Below the pieces are notes generated by a model. That model saw only the letters and a program-made list of their open reading frames with translations. It had not been told where the DNA came from and searched no databases. From NCBI GenBank assembly GCA_019638475.1, contig JAHBTR010000003.1, positions 1-64,000 on the forward strand: 64,000 nt of DNA. Reading direction: 5' to 3'. Of the stretch, positions 40,032 through 49,371 are shown piece after piece. How positions within the stretch are numbered: the first letter of the stretch is position 1; every line of letters begins with the position of its first letter. Source of the stretch: Chitinophagaceae bacterium. Its GTDB lineage: Bacteria > Bacteroidota > Bacteroidia > Chitinophagales > Chitinophagaceae. Position numbers and translations under genes: made by a program.

Positions 40032-43000
40032 TGCACTATTAGTTTCTTTGTTTCGCTTTTGCCATCTTTAGTGGTTACTCTTACAAGAAATATACCTTTT
40101 CCTATTGAGCTTATGTTTAGCTGTGTATTGCTTATACCGCCTAATTGCTTATGCAACAATACCCTGCCTGTAACATCAGTAATGCTTACCTGTTGTATGT
40201 CTTTAAAGGCAATATTTATAATATTGGTTGCAGGATTGGGATACAATACCAATTTACTTTTTTCTTTTTCCTGTACTATGGGGGTTGTTTTGGGTTGCTT
40301 TAACCGTATAAACTGTGGTTTGTTGCCACCTTTGGCGGCAGGTGGCTCGCAATTATTTTCAAAATCGTTAATTTTTTCTGTAAGTGCATTATATAAATTT
40401 CGCACAGCATACACAATAGTACCGTGTGTTAAAGGACATTGATTGGCAAGCTCTAATACTTCGCTTAATTCGGGCTGATAATTCGGGTTGCCATACATAT
40501 TTAATACCCATTCAAAATAAACATAATAGGCTTCGCTTAAATTGCTGTTTTCATTGGGCCAATAATCCAACAGAAGCTGTACCATTTCCATATTGCCTTC
40601 TCTTAGCATTTGCCCTGCATAGTATATATAATCGAGGCTTGTCCATTGGTTGTTGTAAATAAATTGTTGCAGGCTGTTGCTGTTGGCAAGCAGGTCTGTA
40701 TTGGCGTGTAGTAATTCAAATAGCTGTTCCTGCATTACCAATAGCCTGTCTTCGGGTCTGTCATTCAGCAAGAGTATAGTACCATCTGCTATTTGTTCTA
40801 ATATGGTAAGGTCTTCGGCACTTCTCTGCAAATCAGGGTTAGCACCTATACAACGCTGGCAGTTGAGGTCGTTATAAGGTGCATACAGAATGGGGCTGTT
40901 AGGATTGCCCGTATGCATATAAGTTTCAAGCAAATATGTTCCTGTTCCCGACCCATTGGGGTTTAGCTCTGGGTTAAAACTGCTGTTTAGCACCACTAAC
41001 TGAGACTGGGTTGGTACGCTGTTAATGGTATTGGTCATGTAATTACCGGTGCCATTCCATACAGAAGCTTCAAACTCCCAGCTATTGTTGCTTGGGCATA
41101 CTTCTTCACCATTAACGGAAGTTTCATTGCCTTGTTTCCCAATAACCCCCTGGTTATCTAAAGTAAAGCCATATTGGTTGTTAATGGTCATCAGGTTGTC
41201 CCAAAATTTGGTATTGGGGTTGTAGCCATAAAACCTAAAGCCGTGTGTAAGGTTGCTTACCGTATTGCAACCAATATTAGTATTTGCCTGCTGCTTTAGC
41301 AAAATGCCTGTGCTGTTGGTATTCATACCATCGCCTATTACTTCATTATTTTCCACTAAGCTTGCTTCATATCCGTTAAAGCCTGCTTCTAAGCATATAC
41401 CATATTGTTGGGTATTGGTGTTCAACTGGTCGCCTGCCAATGCAATTTCATTTCCTATAAGGGTACAGTTGCCAAAAACACTCGCCTTTATGCCGTTAAC
41501 AGCCCCCTGCACTTTATTGTTACTACATTCTAAGGGCATTGGGTCATCTTCCATTGACCAAATAACTTTTTGAACCTGTATGGCATTTTTAAGGTAAGGT
41601 TCAGATGGTGCAGGTGCTGCAAGACCGGCTCTTGATATATTGTTGTTGCTAATAACCAGTTGGTCGTCCCATGTACCATGAGAAATATATACTGCACACC
41701 CTGCATCCTGTACTATGGCATTGGTTATATTGGCTATATTGTTATCGCTTATATTAATGTTGCGGTACAGTGTTGATGTTACATATATGCCGTAAGTACC
41801 TGTTTTGGGCAATGTATCACCGAACATTACACTCCTTTCACTTCTAATATCGCATTTGCTTATGTTTATGTATCTGCCTTCGTTCACATATATGGCAGTA
41901 TTCATATCAAAAAATGCGTTGTTGGGGCTGCCTGTTGGTGTAGAAATATCAACTTTAGCCAAATCATAAGCATAGTTATCTATATAAATACCTGCTGCCT
42001 GTTTATTATCAGCTATATTAGTGTCCTGCCATGGTTTTTGAAAGGTGCAGTTATTTACGGTAATATTGCTGTTTTCTGCATAAATACCTATGTTGTGGTT
42101 ATCAAAAATATTCGTGTTGAGCCTTGCGGTAGTATAATAATTATTATTAGCAGGTGCAGCACCAATAACCAATGATTTGTACAGGTTGTTTTCCATACTA
42201 CCTGTAAATTGTACCACAATGGCTGCTTGTGGTTTGGCTGTCCCTGTGCTGTCTTTTAAAAAGGCAGAGGGATAATTGTACTCTGTAATATAAGGCGATG
42301 CATAGCTTAACGGCGTTGCAGCAAACGGAATGCCGGCAGTAAGCGATGTGGCTTTTACTGCTTCTACACTATTCCATGCCATAGTACAGGGATGAAAAGT
42401 TATTTCTCTGGAGGTGAAAATGTTGTTGTAAATTTTTACAGGCAATACAGTTGTGGAGTTATTGTACACGCTTGCCAAACCTGCTATGGCTATGCTCACT
42501 TTGTTCCTGTTAAAAATACTGTTGGCTATATGCAGTATATCGCCGTTTACATATTGCTCACTGCTTTGCGGATGGTAGACTATTGCTGTATCTGCATCTT
42601 CTATATAAGATGCTCTACCGTTGTATTCGTCAATGGTAATGGTGGCATTATTCACTCCTGCCATACGAATACCCTGCCACATTATATTATCGCCATACAG
42701 GCGGCTGCCCAATATGCGTAAGGAGGCTCCATGCTGCAATATAATAGCTGCATTAGGGTTAGTTATTTTTACCTGTGCATTTCTTATAGTGAGTGTGCCT
42801 GTTACTGTTACGGTATCGTTTATTTCAAAGACATTGCCTGCATAGACTGCTATGCTGTCTATTGCTAACGGCAATGCTGTAATAGAAGGATTACAAAGCA
42901 CATTGTCGGCAATGACTGTTAATAATACACTCAATGTTCCGCTGCAACCACTTTCTATCCCACCCGAAGGAGGGGTATATACAATATTGGTTACGCCTGT

Positions 43001-45508
43001 TCCTTTCGTGGCTACCAACCCTGTGCTGCTTATAGTGGCTATGGCAGTATCACTGCTTGTCCATATACCACCTGGCATATTGGCTGCAAACTGGTAAGTG
43101 GTAGGTACAGGGTAGCCGTACAGTAAATTGATACTTTGGGTAATGGAAGGAGTGGGCAATACCGTAATGGCAGTATCTTTTACAAACAGTGTATTGCCGC
43201 AGGCTGTGGCTGTATAGCTGATGTTGGCAGTACCTGCCGTTATACCTATTACTACGCCTGTGGCAGAATCTACTACGGCAACGCTTTTATTGGAGCTTGC
43301 CCATACACCACCGGGTATATTGGCATATAGGGTGGTTTGTGTGCCTTCACATATTTGGGCATTGCCTGTGGCGAACATTAATCCCTGTGCATAAATAGTA
43401 ACAGTATCTGCTGCAGTAGCAGTGCAGTAGTTGCTGTCTGTATAGCTGTATTCCAATACCAGTTTTCCGTATGCAGTAGCTATAAACTTGGGGTTATTGG
43501 GGTCGGTATCGTCTATATAGCCTAATGATAAATTGTTGTTGATATAACCGTCATAGCTTTGGTTGTACATATTCCATGAATGTGTTGTACCTGTATTGGA
43601 AGCAGGAGCATACTGTAACTGTATGGTATCGCCTGTACACATAACAGTTGTGTCTGCTTGTAAAGATACTAAAGGCAGGGAATGTACCGTAATATTTATG
43701 GTATCGTACAGAAGTATATTGCATGGTGAAATACCTGTGAGTATATACTGCTTATTTGTAGTGGGCGATATTACAATGGAACTATCGTTCTGTTCAGGGT
43801 CGTTATTCCACACATAGCTTAAACCTGCCGTACCCGAAGCCATGAGCAGCAGAGATTGTTCGTTGCATATTTCAGTAGTAGGAATACTGTCTAAATCATT
43901 GCTGATGGCTGTAACTTGCATAGTAGCATTGGGTGGCACTATGGTAATAGTTTTGGTAACAACAGGGCTGCAACCCCAACTTGGCGTAGTGCCTGTATAA
44001 GCTATGGTAATAGTGCCTGTGGCATTATCATCTACAGTTAGTATGCCATTGCCGTCTATATTGCCATCACCTGCCACAATGCTCCATGCACCATTGGTAA
44101 GTGTATCACTATCGTTTGCATAACTGATGCTGTAAGACTGGTTACTGTTTGTACAGACAGCAGCGCTGCCTGTAATGGTAAAATGTACATCCTCATCTAT
44201 TGCTACTGTTTGCTGTGCAGTAGCAGGATGCATACATTCGCTGTATGCCGTTAAGGTGTAAGTGGTACTCTTATCGGGTATTACCGTTATATTACCAGCA
44301 TCCTGACTGATGACGTTTTGACCTGCCTGCCACCTGTAATAATAGCTTGCCGTATCACTGCTGATAACTGTTAAGGTTACGGCAGAAGGAGCATCGCTGC
44401 ATTGCTCCAAGCTGCCCGAAACCTGAATATCTAATGTAGTATTGCCTTTTACTACTGTTTTTCTTAGATTCCAGTCATTGGCTATGGCTTGTTTCATGCG
44501 TTCTGCCTGACCGGGTGTAAATTTCATTACACAACTTGTATCATAATCATAATCCATATAATTGTTTCTAAGGGGTTTCCATGGAAAACCCTCCGGGTCA
44601 TTGGCAGTCATCTGATAACCGGGTTTCACGCCACAAAAAAAATCATGATAGAATGTAGCTATTATTCTACAATTGGTATCAGATGCCAAGCTTTGAAACT
44701 GGTAATAAAGAGGGTCTGCCCATGTATCCCAAACATAGTCGCCTGCTTCATGTCCATTGCCTTTGTACTTTCCTGTGCTGTCTATTCCGCCGACTTCACA
44801 CAATGCTCCGGGTGGTCTGTTTTCAATAAACATCCCATTAATGGTAGTATTGCAGGCAGTACCCCAAAATGTATGGTGTAAGCCTAAGCAATGTCCCATT
44901 TCGTGGATAATAGTTCTGTCTGTAATACTTGTATCTACTGCCTGACCGGGGCTGCCTATATAAATAATAGCTGTAGCTCCTATATCGGCTGCAAAGTGAA
45001 AACTGCCAAGACCATTGCCCAATAAATAAATGTCAATCGCATCTTCATTAGCATTGGGTGAAAAATTATCAAACTTGCCGTTATTGCCACCACTGCCGTA
45101 AGTTGTAGCTATATCTGTAGAAGAAGTATTGTAATAATTATCCGAATCTATAATATCCAAAGACGGAGCGGATGGTTTTAAAATAAAGTTAATACCGTGT
45201 TGGTTAAACTCGGTATTCAGGATATTTAAAATGGTATTTTGTACGGGAGTTATGCCGTCGCTTGCCAATTGGCTGAAACCTTGTCCTCCCTTAGAGTTGC
45301 GTACAAGATGAAAAGCTAACTGTATAGTGGCTTTTTTACAGAGAGGATGTACACTCCAATTGGCAGCAGGTCCTGACACCCTTGCTGCAACAGGAGGATT
45401 TGCAGGCTGTGTATTAGGGCGTGTGCCGCAACTAACATTAGTTTGTGCCTGTACTTTTACAGACAAGGAAAATAAACTTATCAGCAGAATAAAAAATAAG
45501 GGTTTCAT
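40028..45508 (-). CDS. Giant secreted M43-family metalloprotease with type IX sorting domain
   Basis: The protein has 1,826 residues from the ATG at 45508, with a signal peptide ending near VKVQAQ. The catalytic domain follows: zinc motif HEMGHCLGLHH at about 202-212, and a Met-turn region NNYMDYDYDTSCVMKFT, as in pappalysin-like M43 peptidases. Residues about 350-870 hold Ig/Big-2-like repeats (ASSNKSVAVVDSATG type). Residues about 900-1420 are Asn-rich strands of a right-handed beta-helix. The last 75 residues are a sorting domain (LYPNPATNIINI ... GKGIFLVRV ... KKLIVQ). It should be secreted and surface-attached. A longer frame to 45586 is rejected because it precedes the signal peptide and falls in the structured leader. 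It is richer in G+C than its neighbours. Confidence 0.9.
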   Translation of the reverse strand: MKPLFFILLISLFSLSVKVQAQTNVSCGTRPNTQPANPPVAARVSGPAANWSVHPLCKKATIQLAFHLVRNSKGGQGFSQLASDGITPVQNTILNILNTEFNQHGINFILKPSAPSLDIIDSDNYYNTSSTDIATTYGSGGNNGKFDNFSPNANEDAIDIYLLGNGLGSFHFAADIGATAIIYIGSPGQAVDTSITDRTIIHEMGHCLGLHHTFWGTACNTTINGMFIENRPPGALCEVGGIDSTGKYKGNGHEAGDYVWDTWADPLYYQFQSLASDTNCRIIATFYHDFFCGVKPGYQMTANDPEGFPWKPLRNNYMDYDYDTSCVMKFTPGQAERMKQAIANDWNLRKTVVKGNTTLDIQVSGSLEQCSDAPSAVTLTVISSDTASYYYRWQAGQNVISQDAGNITVIPDKSTTYTLTAYSECMHPATAQQTVAIDEDVHFTITGSAAVCTNSNQSYSISYANDSDTLTNGAWSIVAGDGNIDGNGILTVDDNATGTITIAYTGTTPSWGCSPVVTKTITIVPPNATMQVTAISNDLDSIPTTEICNEQSLLLMASGTAGLSYVWNNDPEQNDSSIVISPTTNKQYILTGISPCNILLYDTINITVHSLPLVSLQADTTVMCTGDTIQLQYAPASNTGTTHSWNMYNQSYDGYINNNLSLGYIDDTDPNNPKFIATAYGKLVLEYSYTDSNYCTATAADTVTIYAQGLMFATGNAQICEGTQTTLYANIPGGVWASSNKSVAVVDSATGVVIGITAGTANISYTATACGNTLFVKDTAITVLPTPSITQSINLLYGYPVPTTYQFAANMPGGIWTSSDTAIATISSTGLVATKGTGVTNIVYTPPSGGIESGCSGTLSVLLTVIADNVLCNPSITALPLAIDSIAVYAGNVFEINDTVTVTGTLTIRNAQVKITNPNAAIILQHGASLRILGSRLYGDNIMWQGIRMAGVNNATITIDEYNGRASYIEDADTAIVYHPQSSEQYVNGDILHIANSIFNRNKVSIAIAGLASVYNNSTTVLPVKIYNNIFTSREITFHPCTMAWNSVEAVKATSLTAGIPFAATPLSYASPYITEYNYPSAFLKDSTGTAKPQAAIVVQFTGSMENNLYKSLVIGAAPANNNYYTTARLNTNIFDNHNIGIYAENSNITVNNCTFQKPWQDTNIADNKQAAGIYIDNYAYDLAKVDISTPTGSPNNAFFDMNTAIYVNEGRYINISKCDIRSERSVMFGDTLPKTGTYGIYVTSTLYRNINISDNNIANITNAIVQDAGCAVYISHGTWDDQLVISNNNISRAGLAAPAPSEPYLKNAIQVQKVIWSMEDDPMPLECSNNKVQGAVNGIKASVFGNCTLIGNEIALAGDQLNTNTQQYGICLEAGFNGYEASLVENNEVIGDGMNTNSTGILLKQQANTNIGCNTVSNLTHGFRFYGYNPNTKFWDNLMTINNQYGFTLDNQGVIGKQGNETSVNGEEVCPSNNSWEFEASVWNGTGNYMTNTINSVPTQSQLVVLNSSFNPELNPNGSGTGTYLLETYMHTGNPNSPILYAPYNDLNCQRCIGANPDLQRSAEDLTILEQIADGTILLLNDRPEDRLLVMQEQLFELLHANTDLLANSNSLQQFIYNNQWTSLDYIYYAGQMLREGNMEMVQLLLDYWPNENSNLSEAYYVYFEWVLNMYGNPNYQPELSEVLELANQCPLTHGTIVYAVRNLYNALTEKINDFENNCEPPAAKGGNKPQFIRLKQPKTTPIVQEKEKSKLVLYPNPATNIINIAFKDIQQVSITDVTGRVLLHKQLGGISNTQLNISSIGKGIFLVRVTTKDGKSETKKLIVQ

Positions 45509-45558
45509 GTGCATATAGTTTTTGGTGATTAAATGATGTTTCAGTTTTTTTAAATGTT

Positions 45559-45746
45559 TAAAAAACAGGGAACACCCAATACTCATTCACCAAACACAAA
45601 CGGTGTATCCCTTTGTACTATTATTCAGCTCAATGAGGTTCTACCAAACCCTAAAACACTGATACAGCAAAAGGAACACACCGTTTCCGGTGCGTTCACA
45701 GTGCCATACTTTGTGTTTTGTTGAAAATTGGTAGATTTCATTGAAC
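45559..45746 (-). promoter_or_regulatory. Candidate transcription attenuator / riboswitch-like leader
   Basis: On the minus-strand RNA, in order: a closing strand (45746-45728), arm X (45697-45688), a GAAA tetraloop, arm Y (45683-45670), the closing partner (45646-45628), arm Z (45613-45597), arm W (45576-45567), then TGTTTTTT (45566-45559). X and Y form a 10-bp hairpin with one G-U pair. Y and Z form an unbroken 17-bp helix with two G-U pairs. Z and W form nine pairs with one bulge directly before the U-tract. Y-Z excludes both X-Y and Z-W, which is the arrangement of an antiterminator and a terminator. The closing helix encloses X-Y only. Confidence 0.6.
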
Positions 45747-45828
45747 AAAGTATGCTGCTAACGCAATTCTATTCTATTCTATAATTCTTTAGTATTTTTA
45801 CAATACTAACTATTGCTTAATTCTTAGC

Positions 45829-45859
45829 CAAACTTAGTGGTATTATATAAATTTTCAAA
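45829..45859 (-). promoter_or_regulatory. Promoter of the metalloprotease operon
   Basis: Read on the minus strand: TTTG (45859-45856), 19 bp, TAAGTTTG (45836-45829), a perfect Bacteroidota promoter. The predicted start near 45825 leaves a leader of about 315 nt before the ATG at 45508. Confidence 0.65.
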
Positions 45860-46037
45860 AAAAATTATACCCCCTTTACATTTTTTGTTGGCTATAAAAC
45901 ACTAAGCTATATCTCTATTGGCATCAATACTACTTATTACCCTATACGAATTTGACTTCTCAAATGAACCACTCTTTTTCTGTATAATTCAAAAAAAATT
46001 ACTGTATCAGTGTACTAAACTAACAGTAGGTTATAAA

Positions 46038-46082
46038 AAAAGAGAGAAAGTTCTCAGCTTAGCTAAGAACTTTCTCTCTTTT
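46038..46082. terminator. Terminator after rplS
   Basis: A 16-bp perfect inverted repeat, arms 46038-46053 and 46067-46082, with A-rich sequence on the left side that becomes a U-run for minus-strand transcripts. It separates rplS from the protease promoter. Confidence 0.9.
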
Positions 46083-46122
46083 AATAATTTTATACAATTA
46101 ACAGAATAAACTGTAATACTGG

Positions 46123-46473
46123 TTATATACGTTTCTCTTTAATTCTTGCACTTTTACCACTTCTTTCACGCAAGTAATACAATTTTGCTCTACGCACTTT
46201 ACCTACTCTATTTAAAACAATAGAATCAACATTAGGAGAGCTAAATGGAAATAAACGTTCTACACCTATACCATTGGAAATTTTACGAACTGTAAAAGTT
46301 GATGTAGCTCCATTACCTTGTATTTTAATTACATCGCCACGAAAACTTTGAATACGTTCTTTTCCGCCTTCTACAATTTTGTAATTTACAGTAATATTAT
46401 CACCAGCTTTAAACGTAGGGTGATTTTTAGCACTCATTAATTGCTCATGTATAAATTGAACTGCTTTATCCAT
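46123..46473 (-). CDS. rplS: 50S ribosomal protein L19
   Basis: The 116-residue protein is a full-length L19 with [37 protein letters not shown] and [22 protein letters not shown]. It sits at the 30S-50S interface. It is monocistronic here, with its own -7 box and a strong terminator. Confidence 0.97.
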   Translation of the reverse strand: MDKAVQFIHEQLMSAKNHPTFKAGDNITVNYKIVEGGKERIQSFRGDVIKIQGNGATSTFTVRKISNGIGVERLFPFSSPNVDSIVLNRVGKVRRAKLYYLRERSGKSARIKEKRI

Positions 46474-46495
46474 AACTCTTGCTTTTTTGGGAGGG

Positions 46496-46503
46496 CAAAG
46501 GTA
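46496..46503 (-). promoter_or_regulatory. -7 box of rplS
   Basis: On the minus strand it reads TACCTTTG, an exact TAnnTTTG, 22 bp before the rplS start codon. A -33 element is not evident. Confidence 0.5.
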
Positions 46504-46565
46504 TGATGTTCTTTCTAAATAGAAAAACCTTTTTACTATTTTTTATTTAAAGCCCTCTGTATTAT

Positions 46566-47204
46566 TTAATCTTTAATAACATAATGAACACCACTTGTTG
46601 TAGAAAAATAGCGAATAATGACATGTTGATTGCTAAAATATTCTTGAACAGCCTTATTTTCACCCTCTTTTTTATAATAATTATTTATAATAAGAATACC
46701 CTTACTAACTATTCTTGGATATAAATATTGCATAGCAGATAAAGTATGTTCATAATTATCTAAGTCTATAACCAATAATGCAATCTTTAATTCTGGATGT
46801 TCTATTAAATAATTAGGCAAAGATTCAGTTAAATTACCTGGTATAAATTCAATGGTTTCTTTAATACTTTTTTGAAACATATCTTCTTGCATCACAGAAA
46901 CTTCTTCAGTATTTTTTACTGTAAGCCTAAGTTCTTTATCAACAATAGTAGTTTCTAAAAGTGGCAACGACTTTTCAAAAGCAATTAATGGTTGATTAGG
47001 GTTATATTCATTAATTTTTTTAAAAAAAGAAAAATACCCAAAACTTTCATCATTATTAATACCACATTTTAAAATAGAGCCATGAAGGTTTTTTACTAAT
47101 TTATACAACTCATAGTAAGTAATTAATCTTTCTGCCTGTGGCTCATATTGCTTATGTATAAGCAATTCATGTTCTGATAGATAGTTTGTAATAGATTTTG
47201 ACAT
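46566..47204 (-). CDS. TylF/macrocin-O-methyltransferase-like protein, motifs degraded
   Basis: The 212-residue protein has an Asp-containing strand LLVIDLDNYEHTLSAMQYLYPRI followed by a GILIINNYY strand, which resembles the SAM-dependent TylF/MycF methyltransferase fold. The metal-binding DD of that family is NN here, and the usual glycine-rich SAM loop reads KCGINNDESFG, so activity is doubtful. The ATG at 47204 gives MSKSITNYLSEHELL. It may be a non-catalytic relative or a different Rossmann protein. No operon partners are seen. Confidence 0.45.
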   Translation of the reverse strand: MSKSITNYLSEHELLIHKQYEPQAERLITYYELYKLVKNLHGSILKCGINNDESFGYFSFFKKINEYNPNQPLIAFEKSLPLLETTIVDKELRLTVKNTEEVSVMQEDMFQKSIKETIEFIPGNLTESLPNYLIEHPELKIALLVIDLDNYEHTLSAMQYLYPRIVSKGILIINNYYKKEGENKAVQEYFSNQHVIIRYFSTTSGVHYVIKD

Positions 47205-47414
47205 ATAACAATTGTTGTGTATAAACAATTGGTTTTCATATAAGAATTTTGGTACTATTATTCTTCACTTTTTATGAAGAAAGGATTACACTATATGATG
47301 ATTTTACTTAATAAAAGGTTGCATAGCAAAAAATTTATATTAAGAATATGGCAAAATGAATACTTAAATACAAAATCACTCATTCAAAGAATACAAACTT
47401 TGACCAACTGTTAA

Positions 47415-47422
47415 TACTTTTG
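47415..47422 (+). promoter_or_regulatory. TACTTTTG -7 box, 4 bp before rsmE
   Basis: This exact TAnnTTTG match ends 4 bp before the ATG at 47427, so the mRNA would begin at or next to the start codon. A TTTG at 47399-47402 is too close to be a normal -33 element. Confidence 0.45.
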
Positions 47423-47426
47423 CTAT

Positions 47427-48131
47427 ATGCAATTTCCATTTTTTTATGAGGCATCTTTAATCAATACAGATACTCTTTTCACATTAAGCACAGAAACATT
47501 TAAACATGCTATTCAAGTGCTTCGCTTAAAAGAAAATGACATCATTCAATTAACCAATGGTAAAGGATTATTGTGTACTGCTATACTTAAAAATGTAGAT
47601 AAAAAACAAGCCATTGCCCAAATAAATGAAGTACAATATATAGAGCCTCCACTTATTAAAACTTGTATTGCTATTTCATTGCTTAAAAACACATCAAGGC
47701 TTGAGTGGTTTTTAGAAAAAGCTACAGAATTGGGTATTAGTGCTATTATGCCTATCATTTGCCATAGAACAGAAAAACAACATTTTCGTTTTGATAGAAT
47801 GAATACTATTTTAATTTCGGCAATGTTACAAAGCCAACAAGTGTGGCTTCCTACTTTGCACGAACCATTAATATTTAACAATATTTTTCAGCATACAGAT
47901 TATTCATTAAAACTAATAGCACATTGCAGCTATACTGAAAAAAAATCATTAAGCAGTTTTGCTATACAAGAAAATAGTATTTTATTAATTGGACCTGAAG
48001 GCGATTTTTCTGATGAAGAAATAGCTTTAGCCAAAAAAAATAATTATATTTCCGTTTCATTAGGCAATACAAGATTAAGAACAGAAACAGCAGGTGTAGC
48101 AGGTGCTGTGCTATTAACAATAAACAAATAG
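47427..48131 (+). CDS. rsmE: 16S rRNA (uracil(1498)-N(3))-methyltransferase
   Basis: The 234-residue SPOUT-class methyltransferase has an N-terminal PUA-like part (HAIQVLRLKENDIIQLTNGKG), ISLLKNTSRLEWFLEKATELGI, the knot motif LLIGPEGDFSDEEI and LGNTRLRTETA. It methylates U1498 of 16S rRNA. The next gene starts 3 bp after the stop. Confidence 0.96.
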   Translation: MQFPFFYEASLINTDTLFTLSTETFKHAIQVLRLKENDIIQLTNGKGLLCTAILKNVDKKQAIAQINEVQYIEPPLIKTCIAISLLKNTSRLEWFLEKATELGISAIMPIICHRTEKQHFRFDRMNTILISAMLQSQQVWLPTLHEPLIFNNIFQHTDYSLKLIAHCSYTEKKSLSSFAIQENSILLIGPEGDFSDEEIALAKKNNYISVSLGNTRLRTETAGVAGAVLLTINK

Positions 48132-48134
48132 TAT

Positions 48135-49310
48135 ATGAAAATTGTAGAAGTAACCAATAATAGCTTAGAGAAAAAATTTATTGAAGTAAATGTATTAATG
48201 AACCAATGCAATAAAGCATACATACGCCCTTTAGATAATGATATAAACCAAATTTTTAATTCAGCAACCAATAAAAATTTTAAATATGGAGAAGCCAAAC
48301 GCTGGATTTTGATAGATAATGAAGGAAAACTTTTAGGACGAATAGCTGCTTTTACCAATACCAAATATGTAAATAAAGGAACTGAATTTGCAACAGGTGG
48401 TGTAGGTTTTTTTGATTGTATTAATCAGCAAGAAGCTGCTAACATTTTGTTTACTACTGCTAAAGAATGGCTACAAAGCAAAGGCATGGAAGCTATGGAT
48501 GGACCTATCAATTTTGGAGATAGAGATAAATGGTGGGGATTATTGGTAGAAGGTTTTGATGATGAACCTGTTTATGGAATGCCCTTTAATCCATCTTATT
48601 ATGAAACACTTTTTATGAACTATGGGTTTAAAAATTATTACAATCAGTATTGGTATAAAATGATGGTAGATGACCCATTGCCTCCAAGATTTAAAGAACG
48701 ATATGAAAAATTTGCCTCTAAAGCAGGTTATTCTGCAAAGCATATAGAATTAAATAATTTAGAAAAATATGCCGAAGATTTTGCTATTGTATATAATGCT
48801 GCATGGGCACAACATGGAGAAGCAAAAGAAGTAACCAAAGAACAAGTATTAAAATTATTTAACACCATGAAAGCCATTATGGATAAACGTGTTATTTGGT
48901 TTGCCTATTTCAAAAATGAACCTATTGCTATGTTTATCAATATTCCAGATATAAACCAATACTTCAAATACTTTAATGGCAAACTAAACTTAATCAATAA
49001 ACTAAGATTATTATGGATGAAAAAAAATGGTAAGTGTAAAAAACTTACAGGACTTGCCTTTGGTGTAATACCAAAATTTCAAGCATTGGGTGTAGATAGT
49101 TATATTATACAATCAACAGCCAATACTATACAAAATAAAGGTTGGTATCATAGTTACGAAATGGGTTGGGCAGGAGACTGGAATCCAAGAATGGTTAATA
49201 TTTATAAAAGTTTAGGAGGCAGTCAAAATAGAAGAATGGTTACATACAGATACATTTTTGATGAAACCAAAAATACTTTTGAAAGACATCCTGTTATGGA
49301 GTACAAGTAA
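48135..49310 (+). CDS. GNAT-like N-acetyltransferase family protein
   Basis: The 391-residue protein has two GNAT-like halves: residues about 50-150 (KRWILIDNEGKLLGRIAAF, GFFDCINQQEAANILF, MDGPINFGDRDKWWGL) and about 180-360 (a bulky Tyr/Trp-rich part ending GWYHSYEMGWAGDWNPRMVNIYKSLGG). This matches large GNAT-fold proteins common in Bacteroidota (YghO-like). The substrate is unknown. It is probably cotranscribed with rsmE. Confidence 0.7.
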   Translation: MKIVEVTNNSLEKKFIEVNVLMNQCNKAYIRPLDNDINQIFNSATNKNFKYGEAKRWILIDNEGKLLGRIAAFTNTKYVNKGTEFATGGVGFFDCINQQEAANILFTTAKEWLQSKGMEAMDGPINFGDRDKWWGLLVEGFDDEPVYGMPFNPSYYETLFMNYGFKNYYNQYWYKMMVDDPLPPRFKERYEKFASKAGYSAKHIELNNLEKYAEDFAIVYNAAWAQHGEAKEVTKEQVLKLFNTMKAIMDKRVIWFAYFKNEPIAMFINIPDINQYFKYFNGKLNLINKLRLLWMKKNGKCKKLTGLAFGVIPKFQALGVDSYIIQSTANTIQNKGWYHSYEMGWAGDWNPRMVNIYKSLGGSQNRRMVTYRYIFDETKNTFERHPVMEYK

Positions 49311-49371
49311 AGTGATTAAAAAAAATATTATATTATTGTAGCCAATATTGATACTAAAATTGTAATAAAAC

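Larger units (their letters stand above)
45509..46037. other. Gene-free stretch: leader and promoter of the metalloprotease
   Basis: Going leftwards on the minus strand it holds a promoter (45829-45859), a leader of about 315 nt with several complementary segments (see the attenuator entry), and the start of the protease gene. A short ATTCT microsatellite lies near 45765-45785. No protein-coding gene is convincing on either strand. Confidence 0.6.

Noticed and set aside
40059..44945. Several plus-strand open frames of 60-130 codons over the metalloprotease gene
   Set aside because: They are shadows of the long minus-strand frame, lack family motifs or starts with promoters, and arise because this region is richer in G+C and so has fewer chance stop codons.
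45597..45697. Integron attC site or IS end
   Set aside because: The inverted segments lack the GTTRRRY/RYYYAAC core pair and there is no integrase or transposase; the G-U pairs favour an RNA structure instead.
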